The notes: generated from the letters alone by a model not told the origin. A stretch of DNA of 64,000 nt from Fulvia fulva (GCF_020509005.1 NC_063014.1:1302001-1366000); one strand, 5' to 3'; positions 53,507 to 64,000 are shown, numbered from the stretch's first letter. Program-made: numbers and translations.

Positions 53507-54916
53507 ATGAGTGCCATCCAAGAGCTTTCCCAGCAGCTCACTGCACTTTCGGAATCCCTGAAGACCACGAACACGCTCATCAGCCGTCTTCACAAACTCA
53601 AATTCGTGCCTGGATCAGAACCGCTTGATGCAGACGGTGGAGTGCGCGTGGAGTTGGCACAAGACATCCACCACAGCTTGAAGCAGCTCGAGGAGGAACT
53701 GGAGTTTCTGAAGCAGGAAGCCGAGGAATATACGACAGACGGGGACCGATACCGACGACACAGCTCCAACGACGGCGAGGAGGCACGGTTACAGGCAAAA
53801 GTTGTGAGGCTCAAAGACGAGCTCAACCACTCCCGGCAGAAGTACCGGAACGCACAGGTCGCAGCAAAGTTTGCAAGCGACGAGGCGAAAAGGAGAGAAC
53901 GAGAGGCAGTACTCGAAGGCTACAGGAAGGAGGCAGAACAGCTCGCTGCCGCTGGAGAACAACCGAACGGGTCGACTGGGAACGATCGTGAGCTGCTGTT
54001 CGCAAGCAGAGGCCGGAGAACACAGCAGCAGAAGCAGCTGACAAAGGACGAGATATTGGTCGACGCATCAAATGACCTGACTTCTGGCTTGCGACGAACT
54101 TACGACTTACTATCCACCGAACTTTCACGATCACGATTCGCCCAAGAGACCTTTGACGAGTCGACAGCGGCGCTTGCACAGCTTGGCGAGGACTACACAA
54201 GTCTTGACAGTATCCTCAGTAACAGCAGAAACCTACTCGGCACACTCCTTCGCAGCCAAAAGAGCGACACCTGGTACCTCGAGAACGCCTTCCGCATCTT
54301 GATCATCACCCTTGTTTGGCTATTCTTCCGACGAATCCTATACGGACCATTCTTCAAGCTACCTCTATTCTTGTGGAACGTCTTTGCACTCTTCACCAAC
54401 TGGCTATTCCTGAAGCCATTGTTCTTCCTGCTGTCGGCAACTGGCATCCTCACAACTGGACCAGCTTCCACCACCTCAATAGCGGCGTCAAGCTCATCTC
54501 GAGCACCACTGATAGTCCAGCCCTCAGCGACAGGTAAACCGCACACCCGACCATCCCACATCAGCGCAGGTCAGCCCGTTGGTCTTGGGGGCACAGGAGC
54601 CAAGCTTCCACCGGACCCAGAGCTCGAGGGGCGCATTTCTGAAAGCATTGCAAAGATGGCGCAGGAAAGCGCCAGGAACGATCTACCAAGGCGAGGTGAC
54701 GGTACGGTACTAGAGGAAAGAGGTGACGTTCCTGCGAATCCTAAGAAGAAGAACTTTGAAGCAGATGTTGAAGATGCGAAACAAGCAGAGAAGGAGCCAC
54801 AACGGCGAGGCGATGGCACAATTCTCGAGGAAAGGGATGAACCGGCGAATCCGAAGAAGAAGACTTTCGAAGCAGATGTTGAGGACGGGAAGCGTGCGAA
54901 GAGGGATGAGCTTTGA
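53507..54916 (+). CDS. SEC20: ER SNARE Sec20 with C-terminal RDEL
   Basis: 469 residues from the ATG at 53507. The N-terminal half is coiled coil (LSQQLTALSESLKTTNTLISRL and a Glu-rich region to ~150). The SNARE-like motif is LTSGLRRTYDLLSTELSRSRFAQETFDES followed by LAQLGEDYTSLDSILSNSRNLL (about 205-250). Hydrophobic membrane stretches follow (about 260-315). The lumenal C-terminus has a tandem duplication of a ~38-residue unit (RRGDGTxLEER ... FEADVED) and ends RDEL, an HDEL-like retrieval signal, as Sec20 of yeast ends in HDEL. Sec20 pairs with Tip20 and the Dsl1 complex in Golgi-to-ER fusion. Confidence 0.88.
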   Translation: MSAIQELSQQLTALSESLKTTNTLISRLHKLKFVPGSEPLDADGGVRVELAQDIHHSLKQLEEELEFLKQEAEEYTTDGDRYRRHSSNDGEEARLQAKVVRLKDELNHSRQKYRNAQVAAKFASDEAKRREREAVLEGYRKEAEQLAAAGEQPNGSTGNDRELLFASRGRRTQQQKQLTKDEILVDASNDLTSGLRRTYDLLSTELSRSRFAQETFDESTAALAQLGEDYTSLDSILSNSRNLLGTLLRSQKSDTWYLENAFRILIITLVWLFFRRILYGPFFKLPLFLWNVFALFTNWLFLKPLFFLLSATGILTTGPASTTSIAASSSSRAPLIVQPSATGKPHTRPSHISAGQPVGLGGTGAKLPPDPELEGRISESIAKMAQESARNDLPRRGDGTVLEERGDVPANPKKKNFEADVEDAKQAEKEPQRRGDGTILEERDEPANPKKKTFEADVEDGKRAKRDEL

Positions 54917-55034
54917 TGTGCCTATGAGGTATATTGCAATGCACATCATTTACGATACCGACTCTTGCTTACAGTTCATGCTGACGAGCGATGACCCCGA
55001 GTCTGACCTCTGGTCGCACAGTCTGGAGGCAATC

Positions 55035-55637
55035 TCAAGTCGCAGTCTGATGCGCGTCTTCATACTCTGACTGCTGTACTTCATCGTGCCAGCTCGTCTT
55101 CTGCAGCACACGTCAGCCTGGCATCGCGCCGCGTCAAGAAACCTCACTTACGCCCAACGATATCGCCATGTGCGCCATGACAGTACTGTTCGTGCCACCG
55201 TGCCAACGTGTCTCTCCAGCCTAAAAGCATGACACGATCAGCTTCAGGCCCTCGTGACGATGGAGCTCAAAACACCTTGATGGCCTCGAGTACTCAACTC
55301 CATCTCCACCAGAGACTTACTGTGGTATGCACAACATCACCAACTTGCAACTTCCTCGGCTTCTCGCCCTTTGAGCATATCAGACCTGATCCCATCGTCA
55401 CGGTTAGGATCTGGCCTTTCTCGTGTGTATGCCAAAAAGTACGAGCGCCGGGCGTGAAGCAGACCTGGCAGAGGGTAAGTCTTCTGCCATCACTTTTGAA
55501 GCACTCCTTACATTGTTCCCCATGCATGAGCCGTCTTCTGCGGTAAAGACTGGGTCCATGTGAACTGTTCCGGGGAAGGTTTCTGTTGGCTGTTTGGAGG
55601 CCGTGTCCGGTTTGTGGGCGGAGCGGATCAGTTGCAT
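55035..55637 (-). CDS. Small single-cupin protein
   Basis: Four short exons: 55637-55512, 55464-55321, 55220-55152 and 55100-55035. All junctions are phase 0 with GTAAG donors, giving 134 residues. Cupin motif 1 is in GARTFWHTHEKGQILTV, with the two histidines and a glutamine in the place of the usual glutamate, as is common in carboxymuconolactone-type cupins; motif 2 is AGETRWHGGTN. The ends SLG and KTSWHDEV fit the small cupin_2 family. It likely binds a metal in the beta barrel; the reaction is unknown. Convergent with SEC20. Confidence 0.75.
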
Positions 55638-55852
55638 CGTGGCGATCTTGGGATTTTGACTCTGATCTGGTAATGCTGATGATCAGAGAGGTGGACGACT
55701 GTAGACTTATATTGCCTTTCTGAGGTACAGGTCAGCTTCGAGCTCTCGTCACCTCACACTTGAAGCTCTCCACCTTCATGCCGACTTCGGGTACATGCTT
55801 CATCGGCTGAGCATACCGATGCCAGGCGAAGCCTACGATGTCACGGTGAACA

Positions 55853-56953
55853 ATGGCAGCTCCGTTACCCAACGATGTGGTTTTGATCATAATATCGCAT
55901 CTGGACGTCGACACCTTCCTCGACTTCCGCCTGACTTGCCATAACTATCATGTCCTCATCAGCGCTCACATCAATGAACTTTCCGGAGCAGTTGCCCGTA
56001 ACACTTTTCCTGGGCAGACCAGGATCTTCACAGAGGTCTCAAACACTGGACTAACCCACATACAATGGCTCAAATCTCTTCGATACCATCAACTAGGATC
56101 CATCTTGGTAGAGCAGACAGCCCCATATTCCTACCGAGCTTTCCCTATAGCAGCAAATGATCCAGCTGGTGGATATGATCGAGACAGGTTGGCTCAGGCC
56201 TGGAAGACGTTTACAAGCCTCGCTTCGATGGAAGTGGACTCATCAGTGCAATCGGGCACAGCCCTCGACAACGCGCTCAACCTCTGCCGCAAGCAATGTG
56301 AACACATCCTGACTGTGCCGTATCAGAATAGCCGCCACCTCAGTACACTCCTACGCTTACTACAGAAATACATCATCGGCGAGCCTTCGCCTGAAAGGGA
56401 CGCTGCCGCTATGGCCTGGCAACCAATTCTAGCAATTCTCCTACAAGAGGGCCCCGAATTGTTCTGGAAGTCCTGGTGGGTAAGTAGATGTGCTTCCGAA
56501 ACAGACAGGTACCTGATTAAACGCACCCTCGAAAACGCATGGAGAGCCTCCACCGCCGAGGACTTGAGGATGTTAGGTCGCAGAATCAAAGTGCTGCTAG
56601 CAGTCAACGTGAGGATGCGAAAGTACGGGATGAGGGCGATGAGGAAACATTCTGCTGGGTCGAGTACGCCGACCACGATAGGGCCACATGAGAATCCGAC
56701 TGCGCGAGATACTGGGATTGAGTTCTCGACAAGAATTGTCCAAGTCGAGCAGCTGGTTGAGGGTATCGATAAGGGTAAAGTCCTATTATCTGACCAAAGG
56801 GTCGATGCAGCGAGTGTGGTTTGGGATGAGCTCCAAGCTGAGTACATCTACAAGGTCAATAAAAAGATGGAGGCTTTGGGACCTGATTGCAGTGGACTGC
56901 CAGATCATAGAAATGTCCTGTATGGCAGACCTTGGCCTGGTGTTCATCGATAG
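55853..56953 (+). CDS. F-box protein
   Basis: 366 residues, single exon. An F-box-like helix set occupies the first ~40 residues (LPNDVVLIIISHLDVDTFLDFRLTCHNYHVLIS). The remaining part is an alpha-helical region of an ascomycete-specific F-box family with no named repeat. Such proteins usually link substrates to SCF ubiquitin ligases through Skp1; the substrate is unknown. The coding strand is C-rich at the start and G-rich at the end. Confidence 0.7.
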   Translation: MAAPLPNDVVLIIISHLDVDTFLDFRLTCHNYHVLISAHINELSGAVARNTFPGQTRIFTEVSNTGLTHIQWLKSLRYHQLGSILVEQTAPYSYRAFPIAANDPAGGYDRDRLAQAWKTFTSLASMEVDSSVQSGTALDNALNLCRKQCEHILTVPYQNSRHLSTLLRLLQKYIIGEPSPERDAAAMAWQPILAILLQEGPELFWKSWWVSRCASETDRYLIKRTLENAWRASTAEDLRMLGRRIKVLLAVNVRMRKYGMRAMRKHSAGSSTPTTIGPHENPTARDTGIEFSTRIVQVEQLVEGIDKGKVLLSDQRVDAASVVWDELQAEYIYKVNKKMEALGPDCSGLPDHRNVLYGRPWPGVHR

Positions 56954-57161
56954 ACAGAATACCAAGCTGGCGATGATAGAACTCGGACAATTGTTCCATT
57001 CACTCCGCACGAACGCCTTCAGCATGTGAACACCATGCTGAAGTATTGGCCGTGGTTCAAGCTCCATTCACCACCAACTCATAAATTTAATCTCCAAAGC
57101 AGATCTACTTTCAACCTTAGACGCTCTTTCTTCAGATTCGCAGCTAGACAACACCACCAAA

Positions 57162-58028
57162 ATGGCCCGCCAGACTGCGCCGCTGCAGCTAGAACGCGAG
57201 ACCACCAAAATCAGCTCAGGTCCGCCCAAGACCTCGTCTACCTCCATAACAACGCAGCCGGTTCCCACTCTCGCACATCTAGACACACCGCACCCAGGCA
57301 TGTGCATCCTCCGATCCGCCCATGATGCCTGCAGGACCGAGATCACTTTCGCCATCCAGCCAGCGCAGCCCAAAGAAGACGACTCTGGAATAGGAGTGTA
57401 TTGCGGTAAATTCTACGACATCCGAGGCGATCCACAACCAGCAGTGGTCAAAGTCTTTCTCGCAGTTGAGTACGTTTTACCTCTCGAGTATGGTTCAGGG
57501 CCCACGTACCGACTGTCGAGTCCGCAGTAAGACAAAGGTCGCAAACGCTCGAGCTGAAAACGAAGCCAAAGCACTTCATCAGCTTACCAGTCGAGGCTGC
57601 GACTCGGCTCCGAACTTGCTCGCTTACTATACTATCAAGCGAGAGGGATTGCCGCTCGAGCATTATGTGGTGATGTCGAAAGTGCCAGGCTTCGACGTGG
57701 GCTATACCGCGTGGAAAGATCGAGAGCAGCTTGGGAAGATCCGCATGACTTTCAGGTCTGCTATTCGGGATGTCCACCGTTGTGGCGTTGATAACGGCAG
57801 TCATCGTGCTCGCAACTTGATATATGACGAGGTCAACGACAAGTGGTCAGTAACTGCGTCTTCGCACGATTGAACTTTGCTGACGTGAACTTGGAATGTA
57901 GCTACATCGTCGACTACGAGCGTGCCTCGTTCAGCACCAATCAGAAGAACCCAATGACGTTCAAGGGGGATCAGGTCTGGACAGAGGACCCGGATGAGTG
58001 GGAGCTCGTCTGGCAGACCAAGGGTTGA
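57162..58028 (+). CDS. Kinase-fold protein, probably a pseudokinase
   Basis: Three exons, 57162-57469, 57528-57845 and 57902-58028, in phase, give 250 residues; the introns are 58 and 56 nt. A beta-strand lysine (AVVKVFLAV) and a C-helix-like glutamate (AENEAKALHQL) are seen. The hinge-like EHYVVMSKVPGFD and the RDVHRCGVDN ... RNLIYD region match a fungal family of small kinase-like proteins. In the catalytic loop the usual H-x-D aspartate position reads as serine (DNGSHRARN), while the later metal-binding-like aspartate of VDYERA is kept. Therefore catalysis is doubtful. Function unknown. Confidence 0.6.
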
Positions 58029-59384
58029 TACTTTCTTTCTCGCGAAGGCATGTGCTATGCAGTCGGCGACGCATGCGCTGCTGGCCCTGTCGATTTCGTT
58101 AGTGTGGCGCAGGAGAGGAGCTCTCGGAGCAGCATAGATCTCGACAGCGGAAGAGGTCGCCCACACAGTCAACCAACGCAGCTTTCATCTCTCGAACAAT
58201 GACAGAAATAACGATCTCGTGATGGCTACCCGTCCCAAGCACGTTCCTCCCTTGGATATCCTGGATCAAGACGGCCACGACGAGAATGTACTGATGACTG
58301 GGAAAATGAAGCAGGTGGAGATAAACATCTATCGTCGTCGTACTTACGCTTCACGTTGCCTTAGGTATAGTTAGACCGTCTGATGGAACGACCAGGCGTA
58401 GTCCTCGTGCGCTTGGGTCCTGTTTTGGCTTAGAAGGAGAGCAGTATTGCTGTGGCAGTCGTAGATAGCAAGTCGAGTGATGACGGTGATACGAGATCGT
58501 GTGCCTCATAATCCTACAGGGCATGGCCAGGGCCCAAGCAAGTCTTCCAAGGCTCAGGACCTTTCGTTGCTTGACTATGCCAAGCATGGTTACATCTGCA
58601 CGGCGCATGTCAGCGAATGTCCACATACATGATTGCCGCGTGCGAAAAAGCGATTGAGTATGTCAGATTCCCATTTCTAAGCATCGACGGCCAGGTATGT
58701 CGACCTGGCCGTACCTTTTCCGGCTCTTCCTAAGATTATTTGGGTATTGCATGATGCAATTCATCATTGTGTGTTGCTGGTAGTGAAGAAGGGTAGCTGG
58801 AGCTCGTGACTTACCACTGTGGCCAGGCAGGGCATTGTTGATACGGTCATCACATGGCTGTTCTGGTGATGTCCACGGAAGAGAATCTTTTGCGGCGAAA
58901 GAATCAAAGCGGCAGGCACCGCCGCAAGTCAGGGCCGTGCCGAGGCCGTGCCTATGGCGCGCGTGGCGTGCCTGTCAGTTCCTGAAGCCACCTTTACATT
59001 GCAGCTGCATTGTTGTTATTAGCTGATCAAGCATGCCACGGGTCGCAGATCCATGAGACATAAGCAACCGCTAAGTTGAGTGAACTATACACCTTTCATT
59101 TCCTTCTCCTATCGCGATTCTGCAAGCTGTACATAACATCTTGGAGAGTCTTGGGCAGGATCTACCCGGATCGCATCCGAACAACAACCACGCTCGCTCC
59201 TTTGTCCTCATCCTTGAAGCGACCATTCGCACCCCGTATGCGAACCTCAATAAGGGATCCCGGTCTGATTAGAGCTTAGCCGACTACTTGTCCTCAAGGT
59301 GCGCAACGTGCAGCTCTACATTGCGACCACCACAGACAGGACATGCGCTGACATCAGGCTTAAAAGAGGAGGCAACCCTTTACG
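58029..59384. other. Intergenic region upstream of ERO1
   Basis: About 1.36 kb without a recognisable gene, tRNA or repeat. Confidence 0.45.
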
Positions 59385-61268
59385 ATGCTAAGATCAGTGG
59401 CCCATGCCTTTCACCTTGCGGCCTTCGCTATACTCGGCGGAGACTGCTCGGTGCGGGCTGCCTCTGCGACCTCGTCACTCACAAGCCCAGATGTCTGCGC
59501 AGTAAGCTGTTCTCCCAATCCTGACCACCTTCATAAACCCACCCTTAATGCCTTCCAGCTTGAACCCAATGCCACAGTGTCAGATGCCTGTGCTTCTTAC
59601 GCCGACCTGAATACACTCAACGACAAGCTCGAACCGTATGTACGGAACCTCGCGAACAACACCGACTTCTTCTCGTACTACCGATTAAATCTGTACAATA
59701 AGAAATGCCCGTTCTGGAACGATGAGAACTCGATGTGTGGGAATAGAGCATGTGCTGTAATAACGTTAGACAATGAAGAGGAGATACCGCCGGTGTGGAG
59801 AGCAGAAGAGTTGAGTAAGCTGGAAGGACCGAAGGCACAACATCCTGGCAAGAAGCAACAAAAGGAACAACAGAGACCACTGATGGGGGAGCTCGGGCAG
59901 AACGTGGGTGAAAGCTGTGTCGTAGAATACGACGATGAGTGTGACGAGCGGGACTATTGCGTACCAGAGGATGAGAGCGCGAGCGCGAAGGGCGACTATG
60001 TCAGCCTGAATGACAATCCTGAGCGATTCACGGGATATTCTGGAGAAGGGGCACACCAGGTGTGGGAGACCATATACAGGGAGAATTGCTTTTCGAAGCC
60101 ACGCTCTGGCGAGAATGGAGCAAGCTCACCTGGAATTTCCGCTGTTCAGCCCGGACTGATGAATCCACTCCAAGGACGAGCAGCGCAAGAATTCAAGTCG
60201 GTTGTCAAGGCGCACGATCGTGACGAAGCAAAGAAGTCTGGCCTCCCTGAAGATGCCCTGGAGTTCGAGGACGAATGTATCGAGAAGCGTGTCTTCTACC
60301 GGGTGATCTCGGGGATGCACGCATCGATCTCGACGCATCTATGCTACGACTACCTCAACCAGACTACTGGTGAATGGGGTCCCAATCTCGAGTGTTACAA
60401 GGAGCGACTGCATGATCATCCGGAGCGGATCTCGAACATTTACTTCAACTACGCGCTCGTTCTGCGCGCCGTTGGAAAGCTGCGAGATTATGTCCAGGAC
60501 TACACTTTCTGTACTGGTGACTCGGTCCAAGATGCCAGAACGAAGAAGATGATCACGGTTCTGGCAGACGCCATACCAGCCGGATCTCAAATCTTTGACG
60601 AGAGTGTGATGTTCACGGATCAGACAGCTGATGGTATTAGCCTCAAGGAGGACTTTCGCAATCGATTCCGGAACGTGAGTAGGATCATGGACTGCGTGGG
60701 CTGTGACAAGTGCCGTCTCTGGGGTAAGGTCCAGACCAACGGGTTTGGTACCGCTCTGAAGGTTCTGTTTGAGTTCGGTAATGGCCACGCCGGCGAGGAT
60801 AAACCGCTGTTGCGCCGGACTGAGCTCGTGGCACTGATAAATACGCTGGACAAGATCAGTGCCGCGTTGAAAGCACTGGAGCACTTCAAGCTGATGGTGA
60901 CTGCTGAGATCGAAGGCAAGCCAGCGTCGTCGGTCAAGCCTGTGGTTCCACAATCCTCCGATGCTCGCGATGCGCCGAACTTTGACGATCTAGACGAGCT
61001 GGACGATTTTGAAGACCACAAACCGCCACAGCTGGGCGAAGAACAAACGATTCGTGAGCTCTTCTGGGAGGAACTCGGTCTTGTTTTCCGAGCTTGGAAG
61101 TTCGTGCTGCGGAGCTGGCTTGAGCTACCTCGCAAGATCCCAGTCATTGTTGCCACAGAGTTCGAGAGACTGTTCGACTTCTGGCTCGGCAAGCCGATGC
61201 GGCCACGAAGCTGGGAGCTGCGATTTCCTACCAAGGAGGACCTTTTCCCCGGACGAGATGAATTATGA
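59385..61268 (+). CDS. ERO1: ER oxidoreductin Ero1
   Basis: 627 residues, single exon, with an N-terminal signal-peptide-like stretch (AFHLAAFAILGG). The shuttle disulfide CGNRAC is near residues 119-124 and the FAD-side active site CVGCDKC near 437-443. Typical Ero1 blocks such as NLYNKKCPFWNDE, ERFTGYSGEGAHQVWETIYRENCF and LDKISAALKALEHF are present. Ero1 takes electrons from protein disulfide isomerase and passes them to oxygen through FAD in the ER lumen. The C-terminal ~120 residues hold an acidic linker and an amphipathic/basic end, which may keep it membrane-associated. Confidence 0.95.
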   Translation: MLRSVAHAFHLAAFAILGGDCSVRAASATSSLTSPDVCAVSCSPNPDHLHKPTLNAFQLEPNATVSDACASYADLNTLNDKLEPYVRNLANNTDFFSYYRLNLYNKKCPFWNDENSMCGNRACAVITLDNEEEIPPVWRAEELSKLEGPKAQHPGKKQQKEQQRPLMGELGQNVGESCVVEYDDECDERDYCVPEDESASAKGDYVSLNDNPERFTGYSGEGAHQVWETIYRENCFSKPRSGENGASSPGISAVQPGLMNPLQGRAAQEFKSVVKAHDRDEAKKSGLPEDALEFEDECIEKRVFYRVISGMHASISTHLCYDYLNQTTGEWGPNLECYKERLHDHPERISNIYFNYALVLRAVGKLRDYVQDYTFCTGDSVQDARTKKMITVLADAIPAGSQIFDESVMFTDQTADGISLKEDFRNRFRNVSRIMDCVGCDKCRLWGKVQTNGFGTALKVLFEFGNGHAGEDKPLLRRTELVALINTLDKISAALKALEHFKLMVTAEIEGKPASSVKPVVPQSSDARDAPNFDDLDELDDFEDHKPPQLGEEQTIRELFWEELGLVFRAWKFVLRSWLELPRKIPVIVATEFERLFDFWLGKPMRPRSWELRFPTKEDLFPGRDEL

Positions 61269-62505
61269 TACCCCGACTACGATGTTCTGATCTTGCGTTT
61301 CGAAGCATAGCGTGGTGTGGGTGTACATGGCGTCATGATGGAGGGCTTCTGTATGATAGGAATCAGCCACGAGGTGCATGATGTAGATGGAGTTCGCGCT
61401 CGTTCGCTTGAGCTACAGGACTAGAGTACAAGCTGTCTAAGACGTACCACTGTGTATCTGACACCAGATATCTTCCGCTGCGTCAGACATGGTCGCCTGC
61501 TCATATCGCGTGATAGCGGTTCTATAGCGTTGTGTATGATCGTCACTCACGAGCTATAGGATGAGGCCAACCGTCGTCTCGATTGAGACAGACGAATCTG
61601 CTTGAAACCTCCAACGACGTTCGCGTGCACACAGGGAGCTGCATCTACAGTAGAGCGAGTCATGGGCACCAGGGTGACCGCGCGCTTGTAGGTTTCATCG
61701 AAAAGCTTGTTCATCTACCGACCACGGTGCAACGGGTTGGCGAACGTCTGGACACGATCTATTGGACAAGACGTTACCACGGCTGTCCGTCCTTGCAGCA
61801 AGCACAGAGTACCTATTGGCCGGAACTGCCCGACCTTGCGATGCGTGCTGCGGTTAACGTTTGCTAGCGTTTAATCTGTGCAGTTGTTGGAACGGCCAAA
61901 CCACTCGCTCAACGGTGGGATCTGCGCCCGCTTGGAGAAGTTTCCTACCTCGTCGACCTCCATCTCGTCTCGTGCTCTTCGTCCTCTCTTTGCCTTGTCT
62001 CACAGAAGCGCCGACTTTGTTCTTCTCCGTGCAAATTCGTTTGCTGTCTGCCCTCCTAGTCGTTCTTTTTGTTGCACACCAGCACACCCACTCAGTCTTT
62101 ACTTAGACGCGCCTGCGGCGTGATACGTTCCCTCACCCACACAGTCCATCATTGACCTGTCAGAGACCGCTGGAGTAACTCACCACATTCCTTGCGACAC
62201 GCGGCCATCAGTTGTGCAGCTAGCCTTACGTCTCGCCTCCCTTCCTTCATCACCCGATCTACCCATCGCAGCTGCCAGCTGTTGACATCAGTACGGAAAC
62301 TCGTCGACGCAATCAAAGTATCCGATCCGGCGCCTCGAAACACTTGCTGTTCATCTCCAACTTGCGACGACCTCGAGTCAGGACATTCAAGCGCCGACTA
62401 TCTTCACCACCGCGCATCATTTCGTGGCTTGATTGCTCCTGCCCAACAACCTTCCAAGCAACTACCAGGTTCAAGCCGCCAACCTAGAAGCAACAGCATT
62501 ACAAC
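61269..62505. other. Intergenic and probable long 5' leader of the next gene
   Basis: The last ~600 bp is pyrimidine-rich (many CT stretches), as in fungal 5' UTRs and promoters. No separate gene recognised. Confidence 0.4.
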
Positions 62506-63270
62506 ATGTCGCTCGTCCGTGCCCTCACCACCAGGCGCGCAAAGCCAGATGCGTTTGGAAACGTTCAGCATGTCGGTCGCGCCGCAAGTCAACGTGCCGG
62601 CAAGCCAGTACATCGTTCGCAGATCTCTTCGCCGGTCGCCCTCGTCTCCAGCTCCAACCCGCTGTCGTACGAAGCACCAGATATTGCTGGTACGAAGCCG
62701 ATCGAATTCCGCAAGGTCTCCTCAGAATCGTCGGCCGCATCTTCGCACTCTGCCGAGGACAGCGACGCAAGCACTCTGAGCATCAACAGCAACACCGACG
62801 CCTCGTCTGTGGAAGAGTCTTCGCCGATCACTCCGGAGCCAGAGCCAAACCACCTGAGCTGCTACTTCAAGACATCATCGTCAGATAGTTCTGCAAGAAC
62901 ATCTCTGGACGCTCCGGTGATCCCTCAACGTGTGCCATCGCATTCGAAGAAGGCTCACGAGCGACTTCACCGCAAGCGATCTGTGCAACGCTTGATGTCC
63001 CCACCAACAAGCATTATCCTCCGAAGAGAATCTTCAGAGATGTTCCAAGCTGTCGAACTGCCAAGGGAGAACCCATTCACCGGCGAACTCGCCCAACTGG
63101 ACGAGGTTGCCGAGGAGTTCAGCCATGCAGTTCGTGACACCGAAGCAGATGCCGATGCCACGTGCATGGTCATGAACGACCTGGCCCACTTCAGCGCATC
63201 AGACTACCTGGCGGAGATCCACAGCCTCATCTACGAGACCTTCCTGGCAGAGGGGCCATCCTGGATCTAG
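62506..63270 (+). CDS. Hypothetical serine-rich protein
   Basis: 254 residues, single exon, beginning MSLVRALTTRRAKPDAFGN in a CAACATGTC start context. It is Ser/Asp-rich and probably disordered up to residue ~150. A basic stretch (SKKAHERLHRKRSVQRLM) and a conserved-looking C-terminal part follow (NPFTGELAQLDEVAEEFSHAVRD ... DYLAEIHSLIYETF). I do not recognise the family; similar NPFGxELAxVxExAEE segments occur in ascomycete proteins of unknown function. The good codon pattern and single open frame support a real gene. Confidence 0.65.
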   Translation: MSLVRALTTRRAKPDAFGNVQHVGRAASQRAGKPVHRSQISSPVALVSSSNPLSYEAPDIAGTKPIEFRKVSSESSAASSHSAEDSDASTLSINSNTDASSVEESSPITPEPEPNHLSCYFKTSSSDSSARTSLDAPVIPQRVPSHSKKAHERLHRKRSVQRLMSPPTSIILRRESSEMFQAVELPRENPFTGELAQLDEVAEEFSHAVRDTEADADATCMVMNDLAHFSASDYLAEIHSLIYETFLAEGPSWI

Positions 63271-64000
63271 ATCATCCACCAAACGTTCAACGCACAATCG
63301 AACCCATGTCGATCAGGAAATCGACACGGGTTGCAGATCGGGTGCCTCTCCCCTACGGTCCGCCAACCAACCACCACACCAGACAAGCCTGTCATTATGG
63401 AGAGCATCTCAGTGCAGGACATCTTGGGCTATTGAGTTCGATGTGCATAAATTGCAGCCTGGCCACACATTTCACATTACTACACAAAACACTATCAACA
63501 TGTCTGGCAGACTCTTACGACGATTACGATTATCTACTAGAGGACCTGCCGTCCACTCCTTTGCACAGTGCAATTATGAGAAATATGAATTGGGAGATCC
63601 AAGGGAAGGATACATTTGGCGTTTCATTTGCTTGCTTGTGTCGATTGATGGCATACCGCTACTGCTGGTTTGAGAAGTCTCAAGGAGGGGCAGAAGTTTC
63701 TTGTCATCTTTTTGGAATCGATTATTGCAATATCACGTAAGATATTGTTCTTGTGAATATTGAATCAAAAGTTCATCGCAATCACTTTCGTCTCAAACGT
63801 CTCTCGATCTGTTCCTCGATACATAGACTGTGCTGGTTCTGCTTGCTGGTCTGAAGCCTTCCACAATGACAATGCTGAAGTCCAGATTACCTAGCTGATC
63901 TTTCCTTTGCCGGAAGTCTCTTGTATCGATAATCGTGATCGACCGCGGAAGCTACTCTGGTTGTTCCGTGACACAGCTTCATGTCATGCACAATATCGGC
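63271..64000. other. Right flank; possible small ORF
   Basis: A 58-codon frame begins at an ATG at 63500 in a good context (TCAACATGTC) and ends at 63673. It starts with an Arg/Ser-rich stretch (SGRLLRRLRLSTRG) like a mitochondrial presequence. Nothing else supports it, so it is given only as a possibility. Confidence 0.25.

Noticed and set aside
63162..63740. 192-codon plus-strand frame overlapping the end of the serine-rich protein gene
   Set aside because: It overlaps the coding end of a better frame, lacks domain character and looks like chance.

Overview
The window is nuclear DNA of a filamentous ascomycete (Pezizomycotina). Genes are close together and interrupted by short introns (about 48-200 nt) with GTRAGT/GTATGT donors, CTAAC-type branch sites and YAG acceptors. 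The protein set is typical of moulds: a DUF3659/LEA giant, Snt2, an HMG-box LSD1 demethylase, DUF6604, FAN1 and a class E P450. The style fits Dothideomycetes best (inference). No virus, plasmid, CRISPR array or intact transposon was seen.

Layout. 1-6949: 3' end of a hexokinase-family gene, a PcaB/adenylosuccinate-lyase-like enzyme, TVP38 and a 5'-damaged DUF6604 gene. 7327-14023: a roughly 2180-residue protein with about 19 DUF3659 repeats, followed by 3 kb with no recognisable gene. 17066-27515 (minus): an IQ-motif protein, a putative regulator whose N-terminus looks like a Tc1/mariner transposase DNA-binding domain, and the chromatin reader Snt2. 28796-33857: tRNA dihydrouridine synthase Dus2, a small secreted FAS1 protein and the nuclease FAN1. 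34223-34370: a tRNA-Asn-like gene that folds perfectly only after removing a 55-nt GT-AG insertion from the D-stem and a 19-nt intron beside the anticodon. 35059-42383: an orphan P450, an SDR and the LSD1-type demethylase. 43701-49086: spliceosome factor Ntr2, a zinc-finger/ankyrin protein and a secreted astacin-like metalloprotease. 49516-51127: two small basic paralogues, one with a likely frameshift. 51608-61268: Erv46 and Sec20 (head to head), a cupin, an F-box protein, a pseudokinase-like protein and Ero1. 62506-63270: an unrecognised serine-rich protein.

Themes. Early secretory pathway genes recur (Tvp38, Erv46, Sec20 with a C-terminal RDEL, Ero1), as do chromatin and RNA-processing genes (Snt2, LSD1, Ntr2, Dus2). 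Nothing resembles a secondary-metabolite cluster: the P450 and SDR have no backbone synthase beside them.

Most notable: the doubly interrupted tRNA-Asn-like locus; the possible domesticated transposase DNA-binding protein; the alternating two-type super-repeat in the DUF3659 giant; and a recurrent switch from C-rich to G-rich coding strand between the 5' and 3' parts of many genes. Exon boundaries were worked out by hand from splice consensus and reading phase; no transcript or database evidence was available.
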